DNA of 64,000 bases. Source: Chromobacterium amazonense. GTDB taxonomy: Bacteria; Pseudomonadota; Gammaproteobacteria; Burkholderiales; Chromobacteriaceae. The notes beneath the pieces were generated by a model. It was not told where the DNA came from. It worked only from the letters and a program-made list of their open reading frames with translations, and ran no database searches. Positions 25,107 to 33,110 of the stretch are shown in pieces; position 1 is the first letter of the stretch, and each line of letters starts with the position of its first letter. The stretch lies in contig NZ_MKCR01000002.1 of assembly GCF_001855565.1 (NCBI RefSeq), positions 124,001-188,000 on the forward strand, written 5' to 3'. Position numbers and translations under genes: made by a program.

Positions 25107-26048
25107 ATGGAAATCGCCCTGATCCTGTTCCTGGCCGTTGTCGTCTTCATTTTCAAATCGCTGGCCATCGTGCCGCAGCAGCATGCCTTCATCGTCGAAC
25201 GCCTGGGCCGCTATCACGCCACCCTGACGCCGGGCCTCAACATCATCACCCCGTTCATCGACCGCATCGCCTACAAGCACAGCCTGAAGGAAGTCCCGCT
25301 GGATGTGCCCAGCCAGATCTGCATCACCCGCGACAACACCCAGTTGAAAGTGGACGGCATCCTCTACTTCCAGGTGACGGACGCCAAGCTGGCCTCCTAC
25401 GGCACCAGCAACTACATCGTCGCCATCACTCAGCTGTCGCAGACCACGCTGCGCTCGGTCATCGGCAAGCTGGAGCTGGACAAGACCTTTGAAGAGCGCG
25501 ACGACATCAACCGCACCGTGGTGGCTTCGCTGGACGAGGCCGCGATCAACTGGGGCGTCAAGGTGCTGCGCTATGAAATCAAGGACTTGGTGCCGCCGCA
25601 GGACATCCTGCACGCCATGCAGGCGCAGATCACCGCCGAACGCGAAAAGCGCGCCCGCATCGCCCAATCGGAGGGCGTGAAGGTGGAGCAGATCAACCTG
25701 GCCACCGGCGCGCGCGAGGCCGCCATCCAGAAGTCCCAGGGCGAAATGCAAGCCACCATCAACAACTCCGAGGGCAACAAGCAGGCGGCGATCAACCAGG
25801 CCATGGGCGAAGCCGAGGCGCTGCGCCTGGTGGCCGACGCCACCGCCGACGCGATCAACCGCATCGCCGGCGCCATCCGCACCGACGGCGGCCTGGAGGC
25901 CGTCAACTTGAAAGTAGCCGAGCAATACATCGCCGCCTTCGGCAAGTTGGCCAAGGAAAACAATACCATCATCATGCCCAGCAACGTCGCCGACGTCGGC
26001 GGACTGGTGGCCAGCGCGCTCAGCGTCGTCAAACAAACTAACCGTTAA
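25107..26048 (+). CDS. qmcA: SPFH/Band 7 membrane protein QmcA-like
   Basis: A stomatin-type protein of 313 residues. There is one N-terminal membrane anchor (EIALILFLAVVVFIFKSLAI), then the Band 7 domain (QQHAFIVERLGRYHATLTPGLN, TRDNTQLKVDGILYFQV, LDEAAINWGVKVLRYEIKD), then a long coiled coil rich in Ala, Glu and Gln, and a C-terminal hydrophobic patch. It is known as QmcA/YbbK in E. coli and is thought to organise membrane domains with NfeD. The stop codon TAA is itself part of the TTAA target of the second IS5 copy, so the element sits directly against the coding end without altering the protein. Confidence 0.93.
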   Translation: MEIALILFLAVVVFIFKSLAIVPQQHAFIVERLGRYHATLTPGLNIITPFIDRIAYKHSLKEVPLDVPSQICITRDNTQLKVDGILYFQVTDAKLASYGTSNYIVAITQLSQTTLRSVIGKLELDKTFEERDDINRTVVASLDEAAINWGVKVLRYEIKDLVPPQDILHAMQAQITAEREKRARIAQSEGVKVEQINLATGAREAAIQKSQGEMQATINNSEGNKQAAINQAMGEAEALRLVADATADAINRIAGAIRTDGGLEAVNLKVAEQYIAAFGKLAKENNTIIMPSNVADVGGLVASALSVVKQTNR

Positions 26049-26117
26049 GGAAGGTCTGAACAAGTCTCCAATCTTCCCGTAAACTGACTCCCCCTCAGTC
26101 AGATCCAGGACGCCAGC

Positions 26118-27083
26118 ATGCGACAGCAGATGACCTTCACCGATCTCGAACTCGCCGCTAAGAAGAAGCGCACCCGCCGCGAAATCTTTCTGACAGAGAT
26201 GGATCAGGTCATGCCTTGGGCGCAGCTCGAAGCCGTCATCGATCCAGTGTATCCCAAGCCTGGCAACGGTCGCCGCCCCTACCCGTTGTCCGCCATGCTG
26301 CGCGTCTACTGCCTGCAGCACTGGTACAGCCTGTCCGATCCCGCCATGGAAGAAAGCCTGTACGAGATCGCCTCCATGCGCCAGTTCGCCGGCCTCTCCC
26401 TGGACGCCGTCCCGGACGAAACCACCCTGCTGAACTTCCGCCATCTGCTGGAAAAGCACCAGCTGACCCACGCTCTGTTTACCGCCATCCACCAGCATCT
26501 CTGCGACAAAGGGCTGATGTTGAAGCAAGGCACCATCGTCGATGCCACCCTGATCCACGCGCCCAGCTCCACCAAAAACGCTCAGGGCGAGCGCGATCCG
26601 GACATGCATCAAACCAAGAAGGGCAATCAGTGGTACTTCGGCATGAAGGCCCATATCGGCGTCGACGCCCAGTCCGGCTTGGTGCATCACGTGGCCGGCA
26701 CCCCCGCCAATGTGGCGGATGTCACGATGGTCGATCAGTTGTTGCACGGCGAGGAAATCGATGTGTTTGGCGACGCCGGCTTTGCTGGCGTGCACAAGCG
26801 AGCCGAACACCAATCGCGAGCGGTGCGTTGGTGGATTGCGATGAGGCCCGGCCAGCGCAAAGCGCTGACCGATTCAGCCGACGACCGGCAGATCCAGCTG
26901 GGCGAAATGGTCAAAGCCAAGATTCGGGCCAAAGTGGAGCATCCGTTTCGGGTCATCAAGCAGCAGTTTGGCTACCTGAAAACACGCTACCGCGGTTTGA
27001 AGAAGAACACCGCGCAACTGATGACGCTGTTTGGGCTGGCCAACATCTGGCTGGCGCGAAAGGCCTTGCTGGCGGCGAGTTAA
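26118..27083 (+). CDS. IS5-group transposase, copy 2
   Basis: A 321-residue DDE transposase that appears identical to copy 1, with the same catalytic Asp, Asp and Glu positions (VDATLI, GDAGFAG, VEHPFRVIKQ). The frame is intact, so this copy can also supply active enzyme to both elements. Its stop is followed by a perfect 10-bp hairpin. Confidence 0.95.
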   Translation: MRQQMTFTDLELAAKKKRTRREIFLTEMDQVMPWAQLEAVIDPVYPKPGNGRRPYPLSAMLRVYCLQHWYSLSDPAMEESLYEIASMRQFAGLSLDAVPDETTLLNFRHLLEKHQLTHALFTAIHQHLCDKGLMLKQGTIVDATLIHAPSSTKNAQGERDPDMHQTKKGNQWYFGMKAHIGVDAQSGLVHHVAGTPANVADVTMVDQLLHGEEIDVFGDAGFAGVHKRAEHQSRAVRWWIAMRPGQRKALTDSADDRQIQLGEMVKAKIRAKVEHPFRVIKQQFGYLKTRYRGLKKNTAQLMTLFGLANIWLARKALLAAS

Positions 27084-27089
27084 AAGGCC

Positions 27090-27115
27090 GGATGACCGGA
27101 AGCACCCGGTCATCC
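27090..27115 (+). terminator. Hairpin after the IS transposase gene
   Basis: GGATGACCGG and its exact complement are separated by AAGCAC, seven bases after the stop. There is no T-run, so it may stabilise the mRNA end or block outside transcription rather than terminate alone. In copy 1 the second stem base is T and the pair is lost. Confidence 0.45.
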
Positions 27116-27240
27116 TCATGGCGGGCGATCTGGAATTGGTGGGTGAAATGCAACCGAAGCCCCGCGAGAAATTGCATTTCTGTTTGCGTGGCAGGTTGTT
27201 CAGACCTTCCTTAACTCAGGAAAACTGGCGCTGGCGCGGC

Positions 27241-27269
27241 TTGAATATGCCGGCGTCAGCCCGCATAAT
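27241..27269 (+). promoter_or_regulatory. Sigma-70 promoter of yciB, predicting a leaderless mRNA
   Basis: TTGAAT (27241-27246), a 17-base spacer and CATAAT (27264-27269). The start codon is at 27277, only seven bases after the -10 box, so the transcript would begin at or within two bases of the ATG. No ribosome site is present. Confidence 0.6.
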
Positions 27270-27276
27270 CACCCGC

Positions 27277-27810
27277 ATGAAATTTTTTACCGATCTCCTC
27301 CCCGTCCTGCTGTTCTTCGGCGCCTACTGGCTGACCCGCGACATGTTCGTCGCCACCGGCGTGGCCATCGCCGCCACCGTCGTCATGGTGGCCTGGGCCT
27401 GGTACAAACACCGCAAGGTGGACACCATGCAGTGGATCAGCCTGGGACTGATCGTGGTGCTGGGCGGCGCCACGCTGCTGTTGCACGACAAGCACTTCAT
27501 CATGTGGAAGCCCACCGTCTTGTACTGGGTGATGGGCGGCGGCCTGCTGATCAGCGATTTCGCCGGCAAGAACGGCCTGCGCCTGATGATGGGCCAGCAG
27601 ATCAGCATGCCGGACCCGGTGTGGCGCAAGCTCACCTGGGCCTGGTGCGGCTTCTTCGGCTTCATGGGCGCGCTGAACCTGTTCGTCGCTTACCATTTCA
27701 GCGAGGACGTCTGGGTCAACTTCAAGCTGTTCGGCGGCATGGGGCTGATGCTGCTGTTCGTGATCGCCCAGAGCCTGTTCCTGGCCAAGTACATCGAGGA
27801 AAAGAAATAA
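27277..27810 (+). CDS. yciB: Inner membrane septation protein YciB (IspZ)
   Basis: A polytopic protein of 177 residues with about five membrane helices. It starts [18 protein letters not shown], the family opening, and has [11 protein letters not shown] and WGFF-like segments and a final KYIEEKK tail. YciB helps intracellular septation and envelope integrity and interacts with elongation and division proteins in enterobacteria. It is followed by yciI with a TAATG overlap and then bolA, so the three form one operon. The start codon lacks a ribosome site, in keeping with the leaderless promoter reading. Confidence 0.93.
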   Translation: MKFFTDLLPVLLFFGAYWLTRDMFVATGVAIAATVVMVAWAWYKHRKVDTMQWISLGLIVVLGGATLLLHDKHFIMWKPTVLYWVMGGGLLISDFAGKNGLRLMMGQQISMPDPVWRKLTWAWCGFFGFMGALNLFVAYHFSEDVWVNFKLFGGMGLMLLFVIAQSLFLAKYIEEKK

Positions 27811-28112
27811 TGCTGTACGCCATCGTCGCCCAAGACGCCCCCGGCACGCTGGACAAGCGCCTCGCCGCCCGCCCTGGCCATCTGGCCCGGCTGCAGACGC
27901 TGCAGGACGCCGGCCGTCTGACCCTGGCCGGCCCGTTCCCGGCCATCGACAGCATCGATCCCGGTCCGGCCGGCTTTTCCGGCAGCCTGATCGTCGCCGA
28001 ATTCCCGTCGTTGGCCGAGGCGCAAGCCTGGGCCGACGCTGACCCCTACCGCGCCGCCGGCGTCTACGCCCGCGTCGAGGTCAAGCCCTTCCGCCAGGTG
28101 TTCCCGGCATGA
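27810..28112 (+). CDS. yciI: YciI-family protein
   Basis: A 100-residue member of the YCII family. It begins [28 protein letters not shown] and contains [13 protein letters not shown] and [17 protein letters not shown], the family pattern with conserved His and Asp residues in the active pocket ([13 protein letters not shown]). The fold is ferredoxin-like and the biochemical role is uncertain. The start overlaps the yciB stop by one base and the end overlaps bolA by four, so the genes are translationally coupled. Confidence 0.93.
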   Translation: MLYAIVAQDAPGTLDKRLAARPGHLARLQTLQDAGRLTLAGPFPAIDSIDPGPAGFSGSLIVAEFPSLAEAQAWADADPYRAAGVYARVEVKPFRQVFPA

Positions 28113-28375
28113 GCGACACCGTGCAACTGCTGGAAACGGCGCTGCAGGCGCTTGCGCCGGAGCATCTGGACATCCAGGACGACAGCGCCCTGCACGCCGG
28201 CCACGCCGGCGCCAAAGGCGGTGGCGGCCACTACACGTTGACGATAGTCAGCGCCCGCTTTGCAGGCCTGGGCCGCGTGCAACGCCACCGGCTGATCTAC
28301 CAAACCCTGGGCGAACTAATGACCAGCCGCGTGCATGCGCTGGCCATCCGCGCGCTCACTCCAGAAGAACTCTGA
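28109..28375 (+). CDS. bolA: BolA-family protein
   Basis: A small protein of 88 residues. BolA proteins bind monothiol glutaredoxins and [2Fe-2S] clusters and can act as DNA-binding morphogenes. The core [15 protein letters not shown], then [29 protein letters not shown] with the helix-turn region, and [13 protein letters not shown] at the end match the family. It overlaps yciI (ATGA) and is 20 bases upstream of the first parvulin gene, with which it may be co-transcribed. Confidence 0.93.
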   Translation: MSDTVQLLETALQALAPEHLDIQDDSALHAGHAGAKGGGGHYTLTIVSARFAGLGRVQRHRLIYQTLGELMTSRVHALAIRALTPEEL

Positions 28376-28395
28376 ATTTCTACCAAAGGGCTAAC

Positions 28396-29184
28396 ATGAA
28401 GCACTCCCGTATCGCCGCGCTGCTGCTGGCAGCCTCGATCAGTCTGCCGGCCGCCGCCGAATCGATCGCCGTGGTCAACGGCGTTTCCATCGACAAATCC
28501 GAACTGGACGCGGCCGTCGCCAATGTGGTGCAAAGCAACGGCGGCCGGGTGCAGGACTCCCCGGAACTGCGCGAACAGCTGAAGAATTCGCTGATCAGCC
28601 GCCAAGTCATCCTGCAGGAAGCCAACCGCCGCGGCCTGGACAAACAGCCGGAATTCGTCAAACGCCTGGACGAAGCTCGTTCCGAGCTACTGCGCGACGC
28701 GCTGTTCGCCGACATCGCCAACAAGGCCAGCATCAGCGATGCCGACATCAAGGCCCGCTACGATCAGGAAGTCGCCAAGTACGCCGGCACCAAGGAACTG
28801 CACGCCTACCAGATCACCCTGTCCAGCCAGGCCGACGCCCAAAAGCTGATCGCCCAACTGAAGAAGGGCGGCAAGTTCGAAGAGCTGGCCAAGACCCGCT
28901 CGATCGACCCCAACGCCAAGCAAACCGGCGGCGACATGGGCTGGGGCAATCTATCCCGCATGGAGCCCAAGCTGGCCGAAGCGCTGAAGGCCATCCCCAA
29001 GGGCCAGGTCAGCGCCCAGCCGTTCCAGTCGCAGCTGGGTTGGCATGTGTTCAAGGTCGCCGATATCCGCGACGCGCAAGTGCCGTCGCTGGATCAAGTC
29101 AAGCCTCAGCTCGCCCGCCAGCTGCAGGAAGAAGCCATTGCCAAGGCCGTGGAAGACCTGCGCGCCAAGAGCAAAATCCAATAA
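28396..29184 (+). CDS. Periplasmic parvulin-type peptidyl-prolyl isomerase (1)
   Basis: A protein of 262 residues with signal peptide MKHSRIAALLLAASISLPAAA, cleaved after AAA. The N-terminal SurA/PrsA-like chaperone part (VNGVSIDKSELDAAVANVV, SRQVILQEANRRGLD) precedes one rotamase domain (about 135-235), which has lost some typical residues: the usual HILV is replaced by AYQITLSSQADA. It still has DMGWGNLSRM and LGWHVFKVAD. It probably folds outer-membrane or periplasmic proteins, perhaps more as chaperone than isomerase. It is followed after 32 bases by a paralogue. Confidence 0.9.
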   Translation: MKHSRIAALLLAASISLPAAAESIAVVNGVSIDKSELDAAVANVVQSNGGRVQDSPELREQLKNSLISRQVILQEANRRGLDKQPEFVKRLDEARSELLRDALFADIANKASISDADIKARYDQEVAKYAGTKELHAYQITLSSQADAQKLIAQLKKGGKFEELAKTRSIDPNAKQTGGDMGWGNLSRMEPKLAEALKAIPKGQVSAQPFQSQLGWHVFKVADIRDAQVPSLDQVKPQLARQLQEEAIAKAVEDLRAKSKIQ

Positions 29185-29216
29185 CACCCCCGATACCGAA
29201 TCAGGAATCAAACAGA

Positions 29217-29999
29217 ATGCGTAAAATCCTGCTGCACACCGCCCTCGTCGCCGCTTTCGCCGGCAGCGCCATCGCCGTAGCCGGCCCGACCGTCAACGGC
29301 CAGCAGATCTCCGACGTCCGCATCGACGCCGTGGCCAAGATGATGGAAGCGCAGGGCCAGAATGTCACCCCGCAAGCTCGCGACCAGATCAAGGACCAAT
29401 TGGTCACTGCAGAAGTGCTGCGCCAGGAGGCCGTGAAAAAGGGCCTGGACAAGTCTGCGGAATTCGCGGCCGAACTGGCCAATATGCAGGCGATGGCGCT
29501 GGCCAACCGTCTGATCAAGGACTTTGAGAAGGCCAACCCGGTCAGCGACGCCGATCTGAAGGCCGAATACGACAAGCTGGTGGCTTCGGTTCCGGAAACC
29601 AAGCAGTACCACGCGCGCCACATCCTGGTGAAGACCGAAGCGGAAGCCAAGGCGGTGATCGACGCGCTGAAGAAGGGCAAGTCCTTCGACAAGCTGGCCA
29701 AGGAAAAGTCCATGGACCCGGGCAGCAAGGCCAATGGCGGCGATCTGGGCTGGCAGGAAGCCGGCACCTTCGTCGCGCCGTTCTCGGAAGCGATGAGCAA
29801 GCTGGCCAAGGGCGAAGTGACCGCCTCCCCGGTGAAAACCGAGTACGGCTGGCACGTGATCAAGCTGGACGACATGCGCACCCAGCGCAACGTGCCGTCG
29901 CTGGATGACATCCGTCCGCAGCTGACCCAGCGCGTGATGGGCGCCCGCATCGAGAAATACGTTGCCGATCTGAAGGCCAAGGCCCAAGTTCAGCAATAA
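29217..29999 (+). CDS. Periplasmic parvulin-type peptidyl-prolyl isomerase (2)
   Basis: 260 residues; signal peptide MRKILLHTALVAAFAGSAIAVA. The layout matches the previous gene, but the rotamase domain is canonical (YHARHILVKTEAEAKAVIDALKKG, GGDLGWQEAGTFVAPFSEAM, YGWHVIKLDD). Proteins of this type (PpiC/PrsA-like) assist folding in the periplasm. Similarity to gene (1) along the whole length shows a tandem duplication in which this copy kept the standard isomerase pocket. A strong terminator follows at 30018. Confidence 0.93.
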   Translation: MRKILLHTALVAAFAGSAIAVAGPTVNGQQISDVRIDAVAKMMEAQGQNVTPQARDQIKDQLVTAEVLRQEAVKKGLDKSAEFAAELANMQAMALANRLIKDFEKANPVSDADLKAEYDKLVASVPETKQYHARHILVKTEAEAKAVIDALKKGKSFDKLAKEKSMDPGSKANGGDLGWQEAGTFVAPFSEAMSKLAKGEVTASPVKTEYGWHVIKLDDMRTQRNVPSLDDIRPQLTQRVMGARIEKYVADLKAKAQVQQ

Positions 30000-30017
30000 T
30001 CCGCGCCATGCTTCAAC

Positions 30018-30049
30018 AACGGGGACGGCTTGCCGTCCCCGTTTCGTTT
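30018..30049 (+). terminator. Terminator after parvulin gene (2)
   Basis: An 11-bp perfect stem AACGGGGACGG with its complement, a CTTG loop and TTTCGTTT after it. Confidence 0.85.
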
Positions 30050-30057
30050 AAGCGGAC

Positions 30058-30086
30058 TTGACAGCCCGCGCCGTCCCGCTTACCTT
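30058..30086 (+). promoter_or_regulatory. Promoter of parvulin gene (3)
   Basis: Consensus TTGACA (30058-30063), a 17-base spacer and TACCTT (30081-30086) directly follow the terminator, so this gene is a separate unit with a leader of about 100 bases. Confidence 0.5.
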
Positions 30087-30191
30087 GCCGGCACATCGTC
30101 GCGCAGGCCCGCCCTGCCCTTGTCACCGGCTGCCGCAGGCAGCCTCATCCGGAAATGCCGCCTCGATGGCTGCTCCGCACAGGAAATTCTC

Positions 30192-30917
30192 ATGACCATT
30201 ACCGTCAACGGCGTTGAAATCAGCGAAGAGATGATTGCGTCCCAACTGGACCACTATGCCGACACGCCCAGCCCGCGCGACACCGCGATCCAGCAACTGA
30301 TCCTGCACGCCCTGCTGGTGCAGCAGGCCAAGAGCGAGGGCCTGGACGTCTCCGACGAGCAGCAAGCCATCCAATCGCTGCTGGACAGCAAGCTGCAAGT
30401 GCCGGCCATCGACGAAGCCAGCTGCCGCGAATTCTACGAACAGTACCCGGAACGCTTCAGCGCCGGCGACAGCGCCGTGGCCAACCACATTCTGCTGCCC
30501 AAGGGCGAAGGCCTGGAAGCCGGCCTGATCAAGGCCAAGGCTGAAGGCATTCTGGCCGAAGTCCAGGCCAATCCGTCGCGCTTCGCCGCGCTGGCGCAAG
30601 AGCATTCCACCTGCCCGTCCGGCAAGCAGGGCGGCAGCCTGGGCCAGTTCGGCCGTGGCCAGATGGTGCCGGAATTCGAACAAGCGGTATTCAGCACCGC
30701 CGCCGGCGAAATCACCCCCAACCTGGTGGAAACACAGTTCGGCTACCACATCATCCAGGTAGAGCAACGCGTGGAAGGCGGCAAGATCGGCTTCGACGAG
30801 ATCAAGGAACGCCTGCAGCATTACCTGACTGACCTGGCGGTCAATCAGGCCATGCACGAATACCTGAACGGCCTGGTGTCGGCCGCTCAGATCAGCGGTT
30901 ACCAGATGAACGCCTAA
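30192..30917 (+). CDS. Cytoplasmic-type parvulin peptidyl-prolyl isomerase (3), NifM-like
   Basis: 241 residues, starting at ATG 30192 (MTITVNGVEISEEMIASQLDHY) with AGGAAA upstream and no signal peptide. A helical N-terminal part is followed by a rotamase domain (about 110-215) with NHILLPKGEG, STCPSGKQGGSLGQFGRGQMVPEFEQAVF and FGYHIIQVEQ. Such soluble parvulins include NifM and PpiD-like relatives. It probably acts in the cytoplasm, unlike its two neighbours, unless exported by another route. Its terminator lies inside the end of the convergent chitinase gene. Confidence 0.9.
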   Translation: MTITVNGVEISEEMIASQLDHYADTPSPRDTAIQQLILHALLVQQAKSEGLDVSDEQQAIQSLLDSKLQVPAIDEASCREFYEQYPERFSAGDSAVANHILLPKGEGLEAGLIKAKAEGILAEVQANPSRFAALAQEHSTCPSGKQGGSLGQFGRGQMVPEFEQAVFSTAAGEITPNLVETQFGYHIIQVEQRVEGGKIGFDEIKERLQHYLTDLAVNQAMHEYLNGLVSAAQISGYQMNA

Positions 30918-30934
30918 GCGGCCATCCTGCCAAC

Positions 30935-32254
30935 CTATCGGGCCGCCGGTTTCTTGCCGGCGGCCTTTTTCATGGCGGCCGCCGCCGGCAGCTGACGCAG
31001 GCTGGCCGCCACCGGCTTGGAGAAGCTGTAGCCGTCGTGCCGGTCCCAGTTGATCGACCACGTCATCACGCCGCGGAAGGTGGGGTAGGCTTGCGCCGGC
31101 AACACCGCGCCGCAGCCTTGCAAGGCGGTGAGGCAGCTCAGCGCCTTGGCCACGGCGTCCGTTGTGACAAAGCCGGAATTGGCCGAACTGCGGCCGGAGG
31201 GCACGCCAAAGGCCACCTGATCCGGCCGCAAACCCTTGAAGCTGCCGGACGCGCCGTTGGCGATGGGGAAGCCTTCGATCAGCATCTTGCTGCCGCCCAC
31301 CAGCATGTCCACCGAGCCCTCGGCCAGCGCGCCGTTGGAATACGGCGTGTATAAGCCGCCGTTGTTGTAATACTGGACATGAATCACCGACAGGTCGTCG
31401 CGCAAGCCGTCGATGATGGGCAGATAGGCGCCCCAGTTGCCGCCGTAGGCGACGAAGCCGCCCTGCACGTACGGATGCTCCGGCGCCATGGACAGGTAGA
31501 AGCTCGGCCCCACCTTGGCCTTGAGTTGCTTGACCGCGCTGACCAGATTGCTGGCTACCGGCGCGCCCACTACGATGCCGCTGCCGCTCTCCAGATCCAG
31601 GTCTATGCCGTCGAAGCCGTACTGGGTGAGGATGCTGTACAGACTGTTGACGAAGTTCTGCACCTGCGTGGCGTTGTTCAGCGTCACCGAGCCATTCTGC
31701 CCGCCCAGCGACAGCACCACCTTCTTGCCCTTGGCCTGCAAGGCCTTGATGTCCTGAATGAACTGGGACTGGCTGCCCGCGCCCGGGTCCAGCGTGAAGC
31801 TGACATTGCCGTTGCCGGCATCGTCGGCGAAGGCCACCACGATCACATCCCAGTCGGCGCTAACCTGGGACAGCGGGAAGGCCGGGCCGCTGGGATTGGC
31901 GAAATCATGCCAGTAGCCCACCAGAGCATGCTTGGCGAAAGGCACGGTATTGCCCGGCGGCGGGCTGGGCGGGGTCGGCGGATTCGGCGGCGTCGGCGGA
32001 GTGGGATCGCCGCCGGAACAGCTGCCGCCCGCAGCCCACAGCGTGGGCGAGGCCGCCGGATTCCAATTGGCGCCGACATAGGCCGTATGCGTCACCAACG
32101 CCGTGTAATTGGCATTGCCATAGCTGACGACATCGCCCACCTTGTAAGTCGCGCCCTCTGCCCAGGCGGTACACGCCGCCAAGGCGCTCTGTCCCCAGGC
32201 CAGCAGCAGCGCGAGCGCGGCCGCGCGCAGAGACATGCCGAATTGTTTGTGCAT
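30935..32254 (-). CDS. Secreted GH18 chitinase with chitin-binding domain
   Basis: A protein of about 439 residues that cleaves chitin. ATG 32254 (MHKQFGMSLRAAALALLLAW) is preferred because GAGGAG lies seven bases upstream; another ATG two codons earlier is closer than usual. The signal peptide ends at ALA. Next is a carbohydrate-binding module of the CBM5/12 type (CTAWAEGATYKVGDVVSYGNANYTA, then NWNPAASPTLW), a Pro/Thr linker, and a GH18 barrel from about residue 105. The catalytic DGIDLDLE (near 215-222) has all three acidic residues. SLGGQNGS and MTWSINWD are the other barrel motifs. It is likely exported by a type II system to degrade environmental chitin. The C-terminal tail AAAMKKAAGKKPAAR is basic and unusual. 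Confidence 0.95.
   Translation of the reverse strand: MHKQFGMSLRAAALALLLAWGQSALAACTAWAEGATYKVGDVVSYGNANYTALVTHTAYVGANWNPAASPTLWAAGGSCSGGDPTPPTPPNPPTPPSPPPGNTVPFAKHALVGYWHDFANPSGPAFPLSQVSADWDVIVVAFADDAGNGNVSFTLDPGAGSQSQFIQDIKALQAKGKKVVLSLGGQNGSVTLNNATQVQNFVNSLYSILTQYGFDGIDLDLESGSGIVVGAPVASNLVSAVKQLKAKVGPSFYLSMAPEHPYVQGGFVAYGGNWGAYLPIIDGLRDDLSVIHVQYYNNGGLYTPYSNGALAEGSVDMLVGGSKMLIEGFPIANGASGSFKGLRPDQVAFGVPSGRSSANSGFVTTDAVAKALSCLTALQGCGAVLPAQAYPTFRGVMTWSINWDRHDGYSFSKPVAASLRQLPAAAAMKKAAGKKPAAR
30941..30970 (+). terminator. Terminator of parvulin gene (3), inside the chitinase 3' end
   Basis: A 9-bp GGCCGCCGG stem, a 7-base loop, its complement and then TTTTT. It overlaps the last codons of the convergent chitinase gene, so the same bases encode its basic Ala/Lys tail. 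Confidence 0.85.
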
Positions 32255-32281
32255 CTCCATGCTCCTCGTCTTGACTGAACC

Positions 32282-32302
32282 AATTGGTATTTAATTGGTA
32301 TT
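32282..32302. promoter_or_regulatory. Paired TGGTATT boxes upstream of the chitinase gene
   Basis: TGGTATT occurs at 32285-32291 and 32296-32302, exactly 11 bases apart, within AATTGGTATTT repeated twice; the left repeat also completes the palindrome ACCAATTGGT. The motif resembles sites of GntR/HutC-type regulators of N-acetylglucosamine genes (NagQ boxes of Xanthomonas by my recollection). It lies 30-50 bases before the start codon, suitable for repression. Confidence 0.5.
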
Positions 32303-32374
32303 TCAGACTATGCCATGCCATCGAGAATGCAAGGTGAAAATCCATTTCGTATATTTATCAAAGCAAACAGACGC

Positions 32375-32405
32375 AAAAAAAACCGCGCCCTTTCGGGACG
32401 CGGTT
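32375..32405 (-). terminator. Terminator after the DsbA-family gene
   Basis: On the minus strand the stem AACCGCG plus CCC closes over a GAAA loop with one unpaired base, followed by eight T residues (32382-32375). It is a strong intrinsic terminator. Confidence 0.9.
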
Positions 32406-32421
32406 TCGGCTGCGCCGCATT

Positions 32422-33105
32422 TTATCGACAGCTGTCCGGCGTGCAGAATAGCGCGTCGTCTCCTGTCTCCGCCGGCTTGGGCAGGCGCTTGGCCAGATCG
32501 GCGGCCAGTTGCTGGGGCTTGCCGAACCAGCTGGACAGCTCCAGCCGCTCTAGTTGGCCATCCTGCTCCAGCATCACGGACGGGAAGCCCCGCAAGCCCA
32601 GCCTGGCCATCATTTGCCGGGTCTGCGCGATATGGCTTGCCGCCTCCGTCCGCGCCGCGCGCCAGGCCTGGGCGAAAGCCGCCGCGTCGGCCCCCTGCTC
32701 CGCCACCAGCTGCGCCAGCACCTCGAACTCGGCGATGCGTCGCCCCTCCTGATAGTGGGCGCGCTGGATGCGGGCCAGCATGGCGAGCGGCTCCAAACCC
32801 AGCTTGCCAGCCGCCAGGATGGCGGCGATGGGCGGGTCCGACGCCAAAGGCGCGCCGATATCGCGCAGCAGGCCTTCGAAATAAGCCTCGCCGAAAGGCT
32901 GGCCGCTCATCTGGGCGATGCGCGCGTCGTGCGGCATCACATAGCCGCGCCACTCCGGCGTGATGGTGCGGCCTTCCGCTTCGTCCAGCATGCCGCCGGC
33001 ATGCATGATCAATTCCAATCCCGGCACGGCGGCCGCCGCCTTCAGCAAGGGAGAAGCGCCGTAGCACCAGCCGCACAGCGGATCGTAGAAATAATGCAGT
33101 TTCAT
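32422..33105 (-). CDS. DsbA-family thioredoxin-fold protein
   Basis: 227 residues from ATG 33105 (MKLHYFYDPLCGWCYGASPLLKAA). The redox motif CGWC sits at residues 11-14, right at the start of the fold. A helical insertion and the cis-Pro loop (LRGFPSVMLEQDGQL) follow, the layout of the DsbA/FrnE/HCCA-isomerase group. There is no signal peptide, so it is cytoplasmic and may be a disulfide reductase/isomerase or a glutathione-dependent isomerase relative. A GTG four codons upstream (33117) is a less likely start and would overlap the preceding gene. It lies directly after the MBL-fold gene and is probably co-transcribed. Confidence 0.85.
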   Translation of the reverse strand: MKLHYFYDPLCGWCYGASPLLKAAAAVPGLELIMHAGGMLDEAEGRTITPEWRGYVMPHDARIAQMSGQPFGEAYFEGLLRDIGAPLASDPPIAAILAAGKLGLEPLAMLARIQRAHYQEGRRIAEFEVLAQLVAEQGADAAAFAQAWRAARTEAASHIAQTRQMMARLGLRGFPSVMLEQDGQLERLELSSWFGKPQQLAADLAKRLPKPAETGDDALFCTPDSCR

Positions 33106-33110
33106 GCTTG

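Larger units (their letters stand above)
26049..27210 (+). mobile_element. IS5-group insertion sequence, copy 2 (at the qmcA stop)
   Basis: 1162 bp with the same perfect 15-bp terminal inverted repeats as copy 1 (26049-26063 and 27196-27210). It is flanked by TTAA duplications (26045-26048 and 27211-27214). It has the same orientation as copy 1. The inverted repeat after the transposase stop is perfect here (27090-27099 with 27106-27115), whereas copy 1 has one mismatch. The left flank is the qmcA stop codon and the right flank is the yciB promoter region, which is left intact. Confidence 0.95.

Noticed and set aside
488-27210. A composite transposon bounded by the two IS5 copies
   Set aside because: The interval holds core genes (lptFG, glnD, pepA, holC) and each copy has its own TTAA duplication, so the two inserted separately.
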